Assembly: GCF_019900845.1 (NCBI RefSeq)
Contig: NZ_CP074570.1
Coordinates: 2,046,001 to 2,110,000 of the forward strand
Length of the DNA: 64,000 nt
DNA from: Paraneptunicella aestuarii
GTDB taxonomy: Bacteria > Pseudomonadota > Gammaproteobacteria > Enterobacterales > Alteromonadaceae
Direction of reading: 5' to 3'
Shown: positions 8,535-17,169 of the stretch, in pieces
Layout of the letters: every line of letters starts with the position of its first letter
Numbering within the stretch: position 1 is the first letter of the stretch
Notes under the pieces: generated by a model
Told to the model about the DNA's origin: nothing
Database searches by the model: none
What the model saw: the letters and a program-made list of their open reading frames with translations, nothing else
Position numbers and translations under genes: made by a program

Positions 8535-9592
8535 GCGAGTCAGAAAATATTGATTTATTGGCTTTGAAAGGGAATGCCAATATGGGCTTGTTGTACAACA
8601 AGTATTTCGGTTTTGTTATGAAGGAAAAGATGAACCATAAGGACAGGGCTGGCTTCAAAAACACGGTTTATGATCCTACTCAATCAAAATCTGTATTTTT
8701 TAGATTGTTTGAGCCTGATGATGGAAATCATGGTGGTTCCACAATGTCATTGACATTGCTGACGACTCAACACGCATGTTCGAGCAAAAGTCAGTCATCT
8801 GTAACAAAAACCGATACAACCCGGTTAGAGAATGCAATTAAGCAGTCGCAAGAAAACAGAAGTACCATGCTGAGACGCTTGGGGTTCGAGGGTAAAGATG
8901 TGACTCGGGTGTATCAATCGGATGGATTTTTCCTGACGGGGGTGGGTTCTCCCCATCCCATCGGTAATAATTTGCAATTTCATCCTGCTTTGGGAACCCC
9001 TTATTTACCGGGAAGTGCTGTAAAAGGTGCATTGAAACATTTCATCCGGGAAATGATGTTGATGTCTGAAAGTAATTCAGATACTGAGCAAGCTAATCTT
9101 AACACGGGAGATTTGGCGCTGCTTGAACACCTTTTTGGTTTGGATGTGGAGCAGGATAAACCGCAAGCTTCTAAGCAGAACCAGGAAAATAGCGCCATGG
9201 ATGATGAGGGTTTGACGAAAAAAGATGAAAAATCAGGTAGTTATATCTTTTTTGATGCCTTGCCTGTGAGAGTTCCACAATATACGGCTGATGTAATGAC
9301 GCCCCATTTTGGCAAGTGGTGCCTTGAAGGGGGTAAGAGGGAGCACACTTTAAGCAATACACCTAATGATTGGAGTGATCCGCTTCCAGTTCAGTTTCTG
9401 GCAGTCGAAGACATTAAACTGGAATTTGCCATTATTCCCAAAAGACCTGCGCCACTGGGTTCAGCAGAGAGAGATATACAGAATAAAGAGCTGACTTTTT
9501 TATTTGCGATGCTCGAGCAGTTGGTTGAATTTAGGGGGCTGGGAGCGAAAACTCGCAGTGGATATGGACATTTTAAATTCATTAATTCCTGA
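8531..9592 (+). CDS. cmr6: Type III-B CRISPR RAMP protein Cmr6
   Basis: Cmr6 is the RAMP subunit next to Cmr1 at the crRNA 3' end of the complex. The product is 353 aa. It begins with the family segment N-A-N-M-G-L-L-Y-N-K-Y-F. It carries G-V-G-S-P-H-P-I-G followed by G-T-P-Y-L-P-G-S-A-V-K-G-A-L-K-H, the 'hpGLGxPYIPGSSlKGalR'-type element of Cmr6. It ends with a RAMP glycine loop (G-L-G-A-K-T-R-S-G-Y-G-H-F). About 25 residues around position 220 are a charged, low-complexity insertion (QASKQNQENSAMDDEG). It is the last gene of the operon; no Cas6 or adaptation gene follows. Confidence 0.92.
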   Translation: MSESENIDLLALKGNANMGLLYNKYFGFVMKEKMNHKDRAGFKNTVYDPTQSKSVFFRLFEPDDGNHGGSTMSLTLLTTQHACSSKSQSSVTKTDTTRLENAIKQSQENRSTMLRRLGFEGKDVTRVYQSDGFFLTGVGSPHPIGNNLQFHPALGTPYLPGSAVKGALKHFIREMMLMSESNSDTEQANLNTGDLALLEHLFGLDVEQDKPQASKQNQENSAMDDEGLTKKDEKSGSYIFFDALPVRVPQYTADVMTPHFGKWCLEGGKREHTLSNTPNDWSDPLPVQFLAVEDIKLEFAIIPKRPAPLGSAERDIQNKELTFLFAMLEQLVEFRGLGAKTRSGYGHFKFINS

Positions 9593-9919
9593 TTCTGAAA
9601 AGTTAAGTTAATTATCGTGACGGGCAAAATAAAGGGACTTGTTTTGCTTCATTAATCCCATCACCAAACCTTGTCGTTAAGAACAAAATTATTCATATCC
9701 AAAACATCAAAAATCCCTTTTAAATTTACAGTTTTAGCTCATTATTACTGTGTCTCAGCAAAGGTCTGTTAACCTGGTTTTAGTTTGTCTTTGTTGGGTA
9801 TGCCCAGATCCATTCAAAAGATGCAAGCATCTAACGAATTTGATAAATATAATCTATATTTATCAAAGTTTTGATTAACACCTATTCTTTTTATTTATTG
9901 CATACCAAACAGGTTACCG
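9593..9919. other. AT-rich gap between cmr6 and the ATP-grasp gene
   Basis: No gene is visible. A weak stem (GCAAAA/TTTTGC, 9624-9647) follows cmr6 but lacks a T-run. A perfect 14-base palindrome, AGATGCAAGCATCT, lies at 9819-9832. A longer perfect inverted repeat is listed separately at 9839-9867. Confidence 0.6.
9839..9867. promoter_or_regulatory. Perfect 13-bp inverted repeat upstream of the ATP-grasp gene
   Basis: The arms TTTGATAAATATA and TATATTTATCAAA are perfect complements around a three-base loop. The element ends 52 bases before the ATP-grasp start codon. It could be an operator or, being followed by GTTTTG, a terminator for the cmr operon. The sequence alone does not decide. Confidence 0.45.
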
Positions 9920-11380
9920 ATGGCGAAAACTATTATTGTGGCTGACAAAGCTTCACGATTTTCCGATGATCAGATCGAAGTGATAAGCTTTGAACAATAT
10001 TTGGCTGAATATCCCAAGCTGAATGAACCCAAAATGCGCGTGATTAATTTATGTGATACCAGCAAGTATCTCAGTCACGGCTACTATTGTTCTTTGTTGG
10101 CGGAAGCGCGTCGTCACAAAGTATTGCCCAGTATTAGCACGATCAATGATTTAACTAATAAGGAAGACTCCGGCGAGGTTGAAGGGTTTCGCATGACCTT
10201 GTCCAAATCGCTATTTAAGCCAAAAACCTATGACTCGTCGGTTTCATTATTGGTGTATTTTGGCTGGACTCAGGAACCGGCTTATTTGAAGTTGGGAAGA
10301 ACCATCTTTGAAAAATTCCCTGCACCGGTTTTGCGAGTGAACGTGAGTTGGAAGTCGGGTCGTCCTGAAGCTGAAGTGTTTAGTGTCAACATTTCCGAGT
10401 TGAATGAGCTGCAGACTGATCTGTTGCAAGAACGTCTGGATTTCTTTGTTTCCAGTGTGTGGCGAACTCAGGGTAATCGTAAGCAATATCGTTGGGAAAT
10501 GGCGATATTGGTGAACCCGGAAGAGAAAACACCGCCAAGCGATAAGCGAGCGTTGCAAAACTTTGTCAAAGCGGCTGAGAAGCTGAATATTCATGCTGAG
10601 CTGGTGAGTGCTTCCGATATTGGTATGTTGAGCCGATACGATGCCTTGTTTATTCGTGAAACCACATCAATTAAGCATCATACCTATAAGTTAGCGCGTA
10701 AAGCCGAGATGGAAGGTTTGGTGGTTATTGACGATCCAACGTCGATTCTACGTTGTTGTAATAAGGTGTTTTTGCATGACGCTTTCACCTATAACCGTAT
10801 TCCATCGCCCAAAACCTGCTTTGTGTCAGACATTGATGAACAAACTATCTCAAGGTTAGAGCAGGATTACAGTTTTCCAATGGTGTTGAAGTTGCCTGAA
10901 AGCTCTTTCTCTATGGGAGTGTTCAAGGTTGATAACCGTAATGAGTTGCAGGACAAGCTAACCGCCATGCTGAAGCATTCTGCTTTGGTGTTGGTTCAGG
11001 AATACCTGTATACCCAGTTCGACTGGCGTATTGGTGTACTGAATGGTCGCGCAATTTATGCGTGTCGCTATCATATGGCGAGAAACCATTGGCAGATTTA
11101 CAACCATGCGGGCACGAAAAGCAAATCTGGTGCTTTTGAGACCTTGCCAACTTTTGAAGTACCGAGAAAAGTGTTGGATGTAGCGGTCAAATCCTGTGGT
11201 TTCGTAGGTAAAGGCTTGTATGGCGTTGACCTGAAACAGGTGGGTGACAAGATTTATGTTATCGAAGTGAATGATAACCCCAGTATTGAACATGAAGTTG
11301 AAGATCAATACTTGGGTAAAGAGCTATATATGCAGATTATGCAAGAGTTTGTTAATCGTCTCGAAGCCAGAGGCCGATAG
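9920..11380 (+). CDS. RimK-like ATP-grasp ligase with RLAN N-terminal domain
   Basis: This is a 486-aa member of the ATP-grasp ligases that join an amino acid or amine to a carboxylate with ATP. The first 160 residues look like the RimK-like N-terminal (RLAN) domain, with C-D-T-S-K-Y-L-S-H-G-Y-Y-C-S-L-L-A-E-A-R. Residues 200-480 form the ATP-grasp fold: P-M-V-L-K-L-P with a following flexible S-S-F-S-M-G-V loop, the adenine-contacting strand V-L-V-Q-E-Y, and the metal-binding end G-V-D-L-K…I-E-V-N-D-N-P-S. The RimK alpha-L-glutamate ligase family is the nearest known function, but the substrate is unknown. The next gene (GNAT-C39 peptidase) starts two bases after its stop, so they form an operon. 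Confidence 0.85.
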   Translation: MAKTIIVADKASRFSDDQIEVISFEQYLAEYPKLNEPKMRVINLCDTSKYLSHGYYCSLLAEARRHKVLPSISTINDLTNKEDSGEVEGFRMTLSKSLFKPKTYDSSVSLLVYFGWTQEPAYLKLGRTIFEKFPAPVLRVNVSWKSGRPEAEVFSVNISELNELQTDLLQERLDFFVSSVWRTQGNRKQYRWEMAILVNPEEKTPPSDKRALQNFVKAAEKLNIHAELVSASDIGMLSRYDALFIRETTSIKHHTYKLARKAEMEGLVVIDDPTSILRCCNKVFLHDAFTYNRIPSPKTCFVSDIDEQTISRLEQDYSFPMVLKLPESSFSMGVFKVDNRNELQDKLTAMLKHSALVLVQEYLYTQFDWRIGVLNGRAIYACRYHMARNHWQIYNHAGTKSKSGAFETLPTFEVPRKVLDVAVKSCGFVGKGLYGVDLKQVGDKIYVIEVNDNPSIEHEVEDQYLGKELYMQIMQEFVNRLEARGR

Positions 11381-11382
11381 GC

Positions 11383-12534
11383 ATGTTGTTAATGAGTTCA
11401 TATGGAAAAAGCATGGTGACACCTCACCTTAACCCTGTTTTTAGGGAAGCACAGGTAGAAGATTTAAAAGAGCTGGTGGCGTTGGAAAATGCTTCGTTTG
11501 AAACGGATCGTTTGAGTAAGCGTCAGTTTAAATATTGGTTAAATTCCGACCATTGCGTTTTCACTGTGGTGGAACAGGCTGGCATGTTGATGGGATACGG
11601 GCTGGTGATTATGCGCAAAGGCACTCGCCTGGCGCGTTTGTATTCCATTGCGGTGAGCAAGTCAGCCAGAGGGTTAGGGCTTGGCAAACAGTTACTGCAA
11701 CATCTGGAGCAGCAAACCGCAGCGCTGAATAAGTTGTTTTTACGTTTGGAAGTAGCGAAAAACAACACCGTGGCTATCTCCATGTATGAGTCGATGGGCT
11801 ATCGTATTTTTGGTACGTATCAGAACTACTATGCCGATCATAGCGATGCATATCGTATGCAAAAGGCGATTCGCAATCCGAATCGTATCCAGTTTTTGCC
11901 CGCTTACCCCTGGTATGAACAAACCACGGATTTTACCTGTGGCCCTTCATCCTTGATGATGGCGATGGCGCAGTTCCGTCCTGATTTGGAATTGAATCAG
12001 GAATTGGAACTGGATATCTGGCGTGAAGCAACAACGATTTTTATGACTTCAGGGCACGGTGGCTGCCACCCGGTTGGATTGGCCTTAGCGGCTATCAAGC
12101 GTGGTTTTCATGCTGAAGTGTATATCAATCAGGAAATTCCGCTGTTCACCAATGGCGTGCGCAGTCCGTTTAAGAAAGAGATCCTGGAACTGGTTGAAAG
12201 ACAATTTTTATCCAAGGCTGAAAGAGCTCGCTTGACGATCCATTATCAGGATTTCTCTTTGGACGACCTTGCTCAAAGTTTTAATGAGGGTTCATGTGTA
12301 CTGAGCCTGATAAGCACTTATCAATTAAATGGCAACAAAGTGCCGCATTGGGTAACAGTTACGGGAATGGACAGTGCCTGTTTGTACTTGCATGACCCGG
12401 ATACTGATGATCAAAAGTTAACGCCTTTTGAGTGCCAGCATTTGCCGATTGCCTTGGATGATTTTTATAAGTTGTCCAGTTATGGTAAAGCCAAGTTGAG
12501 AACGGCGATTGTTATTAATCAGTTGTCAGCGTAA
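11383..12534 (+). CDS. GNAT acetyltransferase fused to C39-like cysteine peptidase domain
   Basis: This is a 383-aa fusion. Residues 15-165 are a GNAT fold with the acetyl-CoA loop R-G-L-G-L-G-K. Residues 175-380 are a C39-like (DUF3335) peptidase domain. Its likely catalytic residues are all present: C186 in D-F-T-C-G-P-S-S-L, H322 in V-P-H-W-V, and D338 in L-H-D-P-D. The fusion pairs with a RimK-like ligase, which suggests a peptide or protein substrate that is ligated, acetylated and cut, but no substrate gene is visible. AGAGG lies nine bases before the ATG at 11383. The domain calls are firm; the joint pathway is inference. Confidence 0.85.
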   Translation: MLLMSSYGKSMVTPHLNPVFREAQVEDLKELVALENASFETDRLSKRQFKYWLNSDHCVFTVVEQAGMLMGYGLVIMRKGTRLARLYSIAVSKSARGLGLGKQLLQHLEQQTAALNKLFLRLEVAKNNTVAISMYESMGYRIFGTYQNYYADHSDAYRMQKAIRNPNRIQFLPAYPWYEQTTDFTCGPSSLMMAMAQFRPDLELNQELELDIWREATTIFMTSGHGGCHPVGLALAAIKRGFHAEVYINQEIPLFTNGVRSPFKKEILELVERQFLSKAERARLTIHYQDFSLDDLAQSFNEGSCVLSLISTYQLNGNKVPHWVTVTGMDSACLYLHDPDTDDQKLTPFECQHLPIALDDFYKLSSYGKAKLRTAIVINQLSA

Positions 12535-12572
12535 AAGCGCGAGAACGTAAGTAGGTTTTTTCGAGAAAAAAC

Positions 12573-13349
12573 ATGAAAGTAAATAATATTGATGTGATTA
12601 CTATTGGCAATCGTATCGACATTAAGCCTAACTCTTCTGATTTTCCGCAGAAGTGGCAGTCTCGTCGCTATCGTGATGCTTTGCATATCAAGCTTGAACG
12701 AGGCACCGCTTTTCTTTTTGATTATGGTGTAATTGTAACCTGGTCATTATCTAAAGCTGAGTTGGAAGAGCTTAAGTTTTGCCTTGAGTCATTGGTGAAA
12801 GAGCCGATTGCGATTCCGGAAAATGAACAGTTTCATTATGAGGTTGCTGATCAGCAAAATGTGACCATTCATGACGATACTTTGTCATTGCCTGATGATG
12901 ACGCTTTGACCTTATTAGCAATTAGCCATGCATTAGCACAGTCAGCGAAGTTGGAACAGTTTGAGATAGTGGCTGAGCAAACCGTAACGGATAATAACTA
13001 TTTGTCTCAGATGTTGGCGAAAACCGGTAAGATCCCGCTTAATCGTAAGCAACTGGCTAAATTGCGCGGCAAATTGTTTATGACCAAAAGCGATATTCTA
13101 TTGCGTTACAACTTGTTGGATACGCCAGAATTTTTCTGGGAATACCCAGAGCAAGAAGCCATTTATATGGTGGCGGCTAAATATCTGGATTTAAAGCCTC
13201 GCGTAGAACTGTTAACCATGAAGCTGGAAACCATCAGCGAGCTGTTGGAAATGCTGGCTTCTGAACAAAACCATAAACATTCGTCCTTCTTGGAATGGAT
13301 TATCATTATCCTGATTGCCATGGAAATGGTGTTGTTGTTTGTGGAATAA
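12573..13349 (+). CDS. DUF155 (RMD1/RMND1/Sif2-like) membrane-anchored protein
   Basis: This 258-aa protein has the DUF155 layout seen in yeast Rmd1/Sif2 and human RMND1. A beta-rich N-terminal part includes F-L-F-D-Y-G-V-I-V-T-W-S and is followed by helices with A-I-S-H-A-L-A-Q-S. A Y-L-D-L-K-P-R-V-E-L-L segment precedes a C-terminal tail anchor (about residues 238-256, WIIIILIAMEMVLLFVE). Such proteins attach to membranes by that tail; the bacterial function is not known to me. It lies 38 bases after the GNAT-C39 gene and ends before a good terminator, so it probably belongs to the same transcript. Confidence 0.8.
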   Translation: MKVNNIDVITIGNRIDIKPNSSDFPQKWQSRRYRDALHIKLERGTAFLFDYGVIVTWSLSKAELEELKFCLESLVKEPIAIPENEQFHYEVADQQNVTIHDDTLSLPDDDALTLLAISHALAQSAKLEQFEIVAEQTVTDNNYLSQMLAKTGKIPLNRKQLAKLRGKLFMTKSDILLRYNLLDTPEFFWEYPEQEAIYMVAAKYLDLKPRVELLTMKLETISELLEMLASEQNHKHSSFLEWIIIILIAMEMVLLFVE

Positions 13350-13359
13350 GGCTATTCTG

Positions 13360-13390
13360 AACACCCGCTTGCATAAAGCGGGAGTTGTTT
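13360..13390 (+). terminator. Terminator between the DUF155 gene and the KAP gene
   Basis: The arms AACACCCGCTT and AAGCGGGAGTT pair over ten of eleven positions around a five-base loop, and G-TTT follows. It sits between two convergent genes and may serve both. Confidence 0.65.
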
Positions 13391-13416
13391 CGAACGTAAG
13401 CCTTTGATTAAACAAA

Positions 13417-15048
13417 TTAGCTTAAGTTCGACGCAGTCATAATGTAGCGATGGAAACGTTGATTGTCATTCCGTCTTAGTGCGTGGAGATAGGCGGTTAA
13501 GTAACTAACCTGATCTTGTTGTGTCATTGGTAATTTTCCAAATATGGCCAGTAGTTGTTGAATGATTTGCTTCATTGAGTTTGGGTATGAATCAAAATGG
13601 ACGGGACTTGTAACTGATATTCTCTTTTTGGGGTGCATATACAAATTTTCATAAATTATTGGGTTCCACCTTTTATTTTTCTTTATCAAAGGCCAAGGGT
13701 CGTGTGTATCAATACTCAGATTTTGGTATTGCCTGTTTAATTTGGTTAGAAACAGTTCGGTGATCTTGTCATGCTCCGAATTTCTTATTCTTCCTTCCAC
13801 AATGCGGTCATAGCTCTCTTGGCTGAAGGCTCGAATGGCTTCCAATAACAATACAATCAATATCCCTTCTTCTTCTGGGTAATGAGCGCAAATGCCTGAC
13901 ACTCGCTCCAGAACCTGATTAATGGTGCGTAAATCCAATGCCAGAGATTCAAACACACAGGCCATAAATTGCTGTGCTGTTGCTTCTTCCCATTCCACAA
14001 TGTTCAAAGCGTTGGTATCAATCAAACGGTTTGTAATGGTCTGTGCAGCTGGTTGAGTTGCGACATAAGCTTTTAAATCCGGGTTGTTTAGGGTGAAACT
14101 TCGGTTGAAAAATCGATTCAAATAACGCTCTGAATCAAATCCTGAACCATACAAGGCTTTGATGGAATGTTGTAATTGCGTGGTGTCGGTAGCGATAACG
14201 AAGATGACCTGAGGGATGGAGAAAATGTGTTTCACCATTTCCAGCATTTCAACGGCAAACGTAGGACGGCAGCGATCCAGTTCATCCACAAATACAAACA
14301 ACGGAGCTTGGCGCAAAATGTCGTCGCTGTTTTCCTGTGAAGTAATGTTTTCCAGCACATGTTTAATTTGAGCTTTCAGCGTTTTTACCGAATCCTGCTG
14401 TTCTACATGTAGCTTTAATAAGGCTTCTGTCGCCTTTTGTGACATATCCGGGCTAATGTCATTGTTAGGTGATTTAGCCTCGTCGTTTTTACCCGTTTCG
14501 TTGGAAGTAGGTTGAGACTGGGGCGGTGACGCGCTGCTATTTTGTTCCTCATCAGAGCCATCGAACAGCTTATCGATATCGGTGCCAGTTAGCTTTTTCA
14601 CCAAGCCTTTGGCAATAACAGGAGTAACAGATTTCACGACATCAATGGACGCTTTGGTAAGAGACTTTTTTAACTTTTCTTTTTCGTTATCTTTTTTGAG
14701 ATCACATAAGGCAGTGATGACTTCCCCCAGAATCAAATACAAAGGTTCATTGTGGAAATCGTTAGCCCATGCATCAATATAAACAACAGGATATTTTTCT
14801 CTTAGCGTGTTCGCCCAACGCTTTAAAAAGTAGGTTTTGCCTGCGCCCCATTCGCTGTTCAAATTCAACACATAAGAGTCATCTCTATGAGTCATGAGAT
14901 AACTGGTAAGGAACTTCGCTTGTTCGGCTCGTGAAAGTGTATCTTTTGGTAATTCATCACCGGTGAATTTGCATTCCAGGGAGGCTGAGTGCCATGCAAA
15001 ATCAAGTGCGTCATTGGTGATAGTGGGTGAGTTGGGATCCGTCGGCAT
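13417..15048 (-). CDS. KAP-family P-loop NTPase
   Basis: This 543-aa NTPase has Walker A in S-E-W-G-A-G-K-T-Y-F-L-K and Walker B in F-V-F-V-D-E-L-D-R-C-R-P, the diagnostic KAP pattern. About 40 residues of low-complexity sequence (S, Q, N, E and P rich, around residue 180) lie between the two motifs, in the position where many KAP proteins carry membrane helices. No clear membrane helix is present here, so it may be soluble or membrane-associated. Bacterial KAP NTPases include plasmid and prophage exclusion proteins such as PifA, so a defence role is possible but not shown. It is alone on the minus strand, facing the DUF155 gene. Confidence 0.85.
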   Translation of the reverse strand: MPTDPNSPTITNDALDFAWHSASLECKFTGDELPKDTLSRAEQAKFLTSYLMTHRDDSYVLNLNSEWGAGKTYFLKRWANTLREKYPVVYIDAWANDFHNEPLYLILGEVITALCDLKKDNEKEKLKKSLTKASIDVVKSVTPVIAKGLVKKLTGTDIDKLFDGSDEEQNSSASPPQSQPTSNETGKNDEAKSPNNDISPDMSQKATEALLKLHVEQQDSVKTLKAQIKHVLENITSQENSDDILRQAPLFVFVDELDRCRPTFAVEMLEMVKHIFSIPQVIFVIATDTTQLQHSIKALYGSGFDSERYLNRFFNRSFTLNNPDLKAYVATQPAAQTITNRLIDTNALNIVEWEEATAQQFMACVFESLALDLRTINQVLERVSGICAHYPEEEGILIVLLLEAIRAFSQESYDRIVEGRIRNSEHDKITELFLTKLNRQYQNLSIDTHDPWPLIKKNKRWNPIIYENLYMHPKKRISVTSPVHFDSYPNSMKQIIQQLLAIFGKLPMTQQDQVSYLTAYLHALRRNDNQRFHRYIMTASNLS

Positions 15049-15492
15049 TATTTTATGATTCCTGTCTACTGGTTGCTTATGGAATATGGCGCTTTATATG
15101 GGACTTGAGCGATAAATTTCAATTCTGCGAATCAATTCACAAATTAGGCTTATTATACGAATTTGGATAACCTTTTTGCCGGCATGTAATATATACTCAT
15201 CGGGCTTGTGAATTTTTGATTGTATTAACGATTAAAAATGCTACAACTTTGATCTCGGTGCTTGCGAATTAAGTAGTAAATGCACTGCATTGAGTGGCAG
15301 GGATTGCCCTAGGTATTGGGCTCTTAATTACTATGAATAATTTAAATATGATTGGTTTAATGAGTCACATACCCTCAATAATAATAAAAATATCTTTCTC
15401 CTATTGAGTATTTAAAGAGCAAAGGATGAAGTAATAGGTAGTCGCACAGTGGGCTACTTAACAATAAATTGATTTAGCTTGGGAATTAAACA
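15049..15492. other. Divergent intergenic region, KAP gene and cytochrome peroxidase
   Basis: No gene is visible. An imperfect inverted repeat with A/T-rich ends lies at 15213-15238 (TTTTTGATTGT against AACGATTAAAAA, with G-U pairs). Promoters for both flanking genes must lie here, but none stands out. Confidence 0.5.
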
Positions 15493-16908
15493 ATGACAAT
15501 TAAATATGTCGCTTTAGCTGGCGCAGTTTTAATGCTGTCCGGCTGTGGAGGGAGCGATGACGCTACAACAACTAACGTCTACATTCCTCAAACACCAACA
15601 ACACCTACAGCCTCACAAATTTTGAAGGAAACGATTGAAGCAGCATCAAATGGAGGTGGTATCGAATCTTTTATCCTTCCTGAAAATCTTTCCGACATCC
15701 CTCAAGATCCTAATAATCCACTGACAGAAGAAAAAGTTGCACTTGGTAAATTGTTATACCATGAAACCGCTTTGGCGACTCAAGGTGTAAATGGTGATCG
15801 TAATGGCACTTGGTCTTGCGCCAGTTGTCACCACGCTGATGCTGGATTTAAATCGGGTGTACCTCAAGGTATTGCAGAAGGTGGTGAAGGTTTTGGTATG
15901 AAAGGTGAAGGCCGTATGCTGGCTGCTGGGTTTGACGCAGCTTCTGCCGACCCTCGCTTTAGACCTGACGTACAGCCAATTGCCTCACCTTCTGTACTGA
16001 ACACGGCTTACCAGGATGTTATGCTTTGGAATGGTCAGTTTGGTAATAATGTTGAAGGTATCGTGAATGCTGGCTTGGCTGAGGCGGTTTTAGCTACGCC
16101 GGGAACACCAAAAACGAATAACCTTCGTTTGTTGTCTGGTCTTGAAGTTCAGGCGATTGCAGGAACGGGCGTACACCGTTTAAAAACCAGCGATGATTCG
16201 ATTTTGCAAACCAACGCAGAATATATCGCAATGTTCGAGGCGGCATTTCCAGAAGGTTCTTCCGACGCAACTGAAGATGCCGGTAAAGCGATTGCTGCTT
16301 TTGAGCGTACCGTGTTAGCGTCTCAATCACCTTTCCAGCAATGGCTTAAAGGTGATGAAGATGCGATGACAGAAGACGAAATGGCGGGCGCTACTTTGTT
16401 CTTTGGTCGTGCAGGTTGCGTTGATTGTCACCGTGGCCCAGCGTTAAGCTCTGAAGTGGGCGCGACTGAGGACGAAATGTTCTTTGCTCTTGGATTTGCT
16501 GATTTTGATCCAAATAATCCACAAATTACCGGTACGGTTGATGATGCAACCAGCCGTGGTCGTGGTGGGTTTACCGGTGAAGAATCTGACAATTACAAGT
16601 TCAAGATTGCTCAGTTATATAACCTGGCCGACACTAATGTATTTGGTCATGGTGCATCATTTGAGTCAATTCGTGATGTCGTCGCATACAAAAATACGGC
16701 TGTGCCTCAAAAAGTGATACCAGCCAGTGCGCTTGATCCTCGCTTTATGCCTTTAGGGCTAACCGATGAAGAGGTGGATCAAATCACTGCTTTCCTGGAA
16801 ACGGCATTATATGATCCAAACTTGAGCCGTTATGTACCTGAATCATTACCTTCTGGTAATTGTTCTCCGGTCAATGACGCTATCGCTCAAGCTGATCTGG
16901 GCTGCTAA
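15493..16908 (+). CDS. Dihaem cytochrome c peroxidase-family lipoprotein
   Basis: This 471-aa protein belongs to the bacterial CcpA/MauG peroxidase family, which reduces peroxide or oxidises a protein substrate using two c-type haems. The start is a lipoprotein signal with a lipobox, M-L-S-G-C (cysteine at about residue 18), so it is probably membrane-anchored in the periplasm. A short P/T-rich linker follows. The two haem sites are C109-A-S-C-H-H and C309-V-D-C-H-R. A third marker, the segment G-H-G-A-S-F-E-S-I-R-D-V-V, resembles the family C-terminal H-binding region. It stands alone, ending at a terminator. The exact substrate is unknown. Confidence 0.87.
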   Translation: MTIKYVALAGAVLMLSGCGGSDDATTTNVYIPQTPTTPTASQILKETIEAASNGGGIESFILPENLSDIPQDPNNPLTEEKVALGKLLYHETALATQGVNGDRNGTWSCASCHHADAGFKSGVPQGIAEGGEGFGMKGEGRMLAAGFDAASADPRFRPDVQPIASPSVLNTAYQDVMLWNGQFGNNVEGIVNAGLAEAVLATPGTPKTNNLRLLSGLEVQAIAGTGVHRLKTSDDSILQTNAEYIAMFEAAFPEGSSDATEDAGKAIAAFERTVLASQSPFQQWLKGDEDAMTEDEMAGATLFFGRAGCVDCHRGPALSSEVGATEDEMFFALGFADFDPNNPQITGTVDDATSRGRGGFTGEESDNYKFKIAQLYNLADTNVFGHGASFESIRDVVAYKNTAVPQKVIPASALDPRFMPLGLTDEEVDQITAFLETALYDPNLSRYVPESLPSGNCSPVNDAIAQADLGC

Positions 16909-16928
16909 TTACCGACATTAGTTATACA

Positions 16929-16972
16929 CCCGCTCTTAGATATTGTCTTGAAGGCATTAAGGGCGGGTTTAA
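16929..16972 (+). terminator. Terminator after the cytochrome peroxidase gene
   Basis: CCCGC-CTTA at the left pairs with TAAG-GCGGG at the right, with one unpaired base on each side and a loop of about 21 bases. TTTAA follows. Confidence 0.6.
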
Positions 16973-17169
16973 TTGCAACACCTCTTTTTAAACACTTCAT
17001 AATCCACTTTAATTTCCGGTTAATATTGAACTCTTTCTTAGCCTGTATTTATAATCGTCGGGCAATCAAGCAGGATCCTTAATACCTGTATACCGAGCGC
17101 AATATGCCAAGCAGTCTCTGCCTCGTATAAATTGCTGCAATAATGAACACAAAAGGTCAGTACGCTCTG

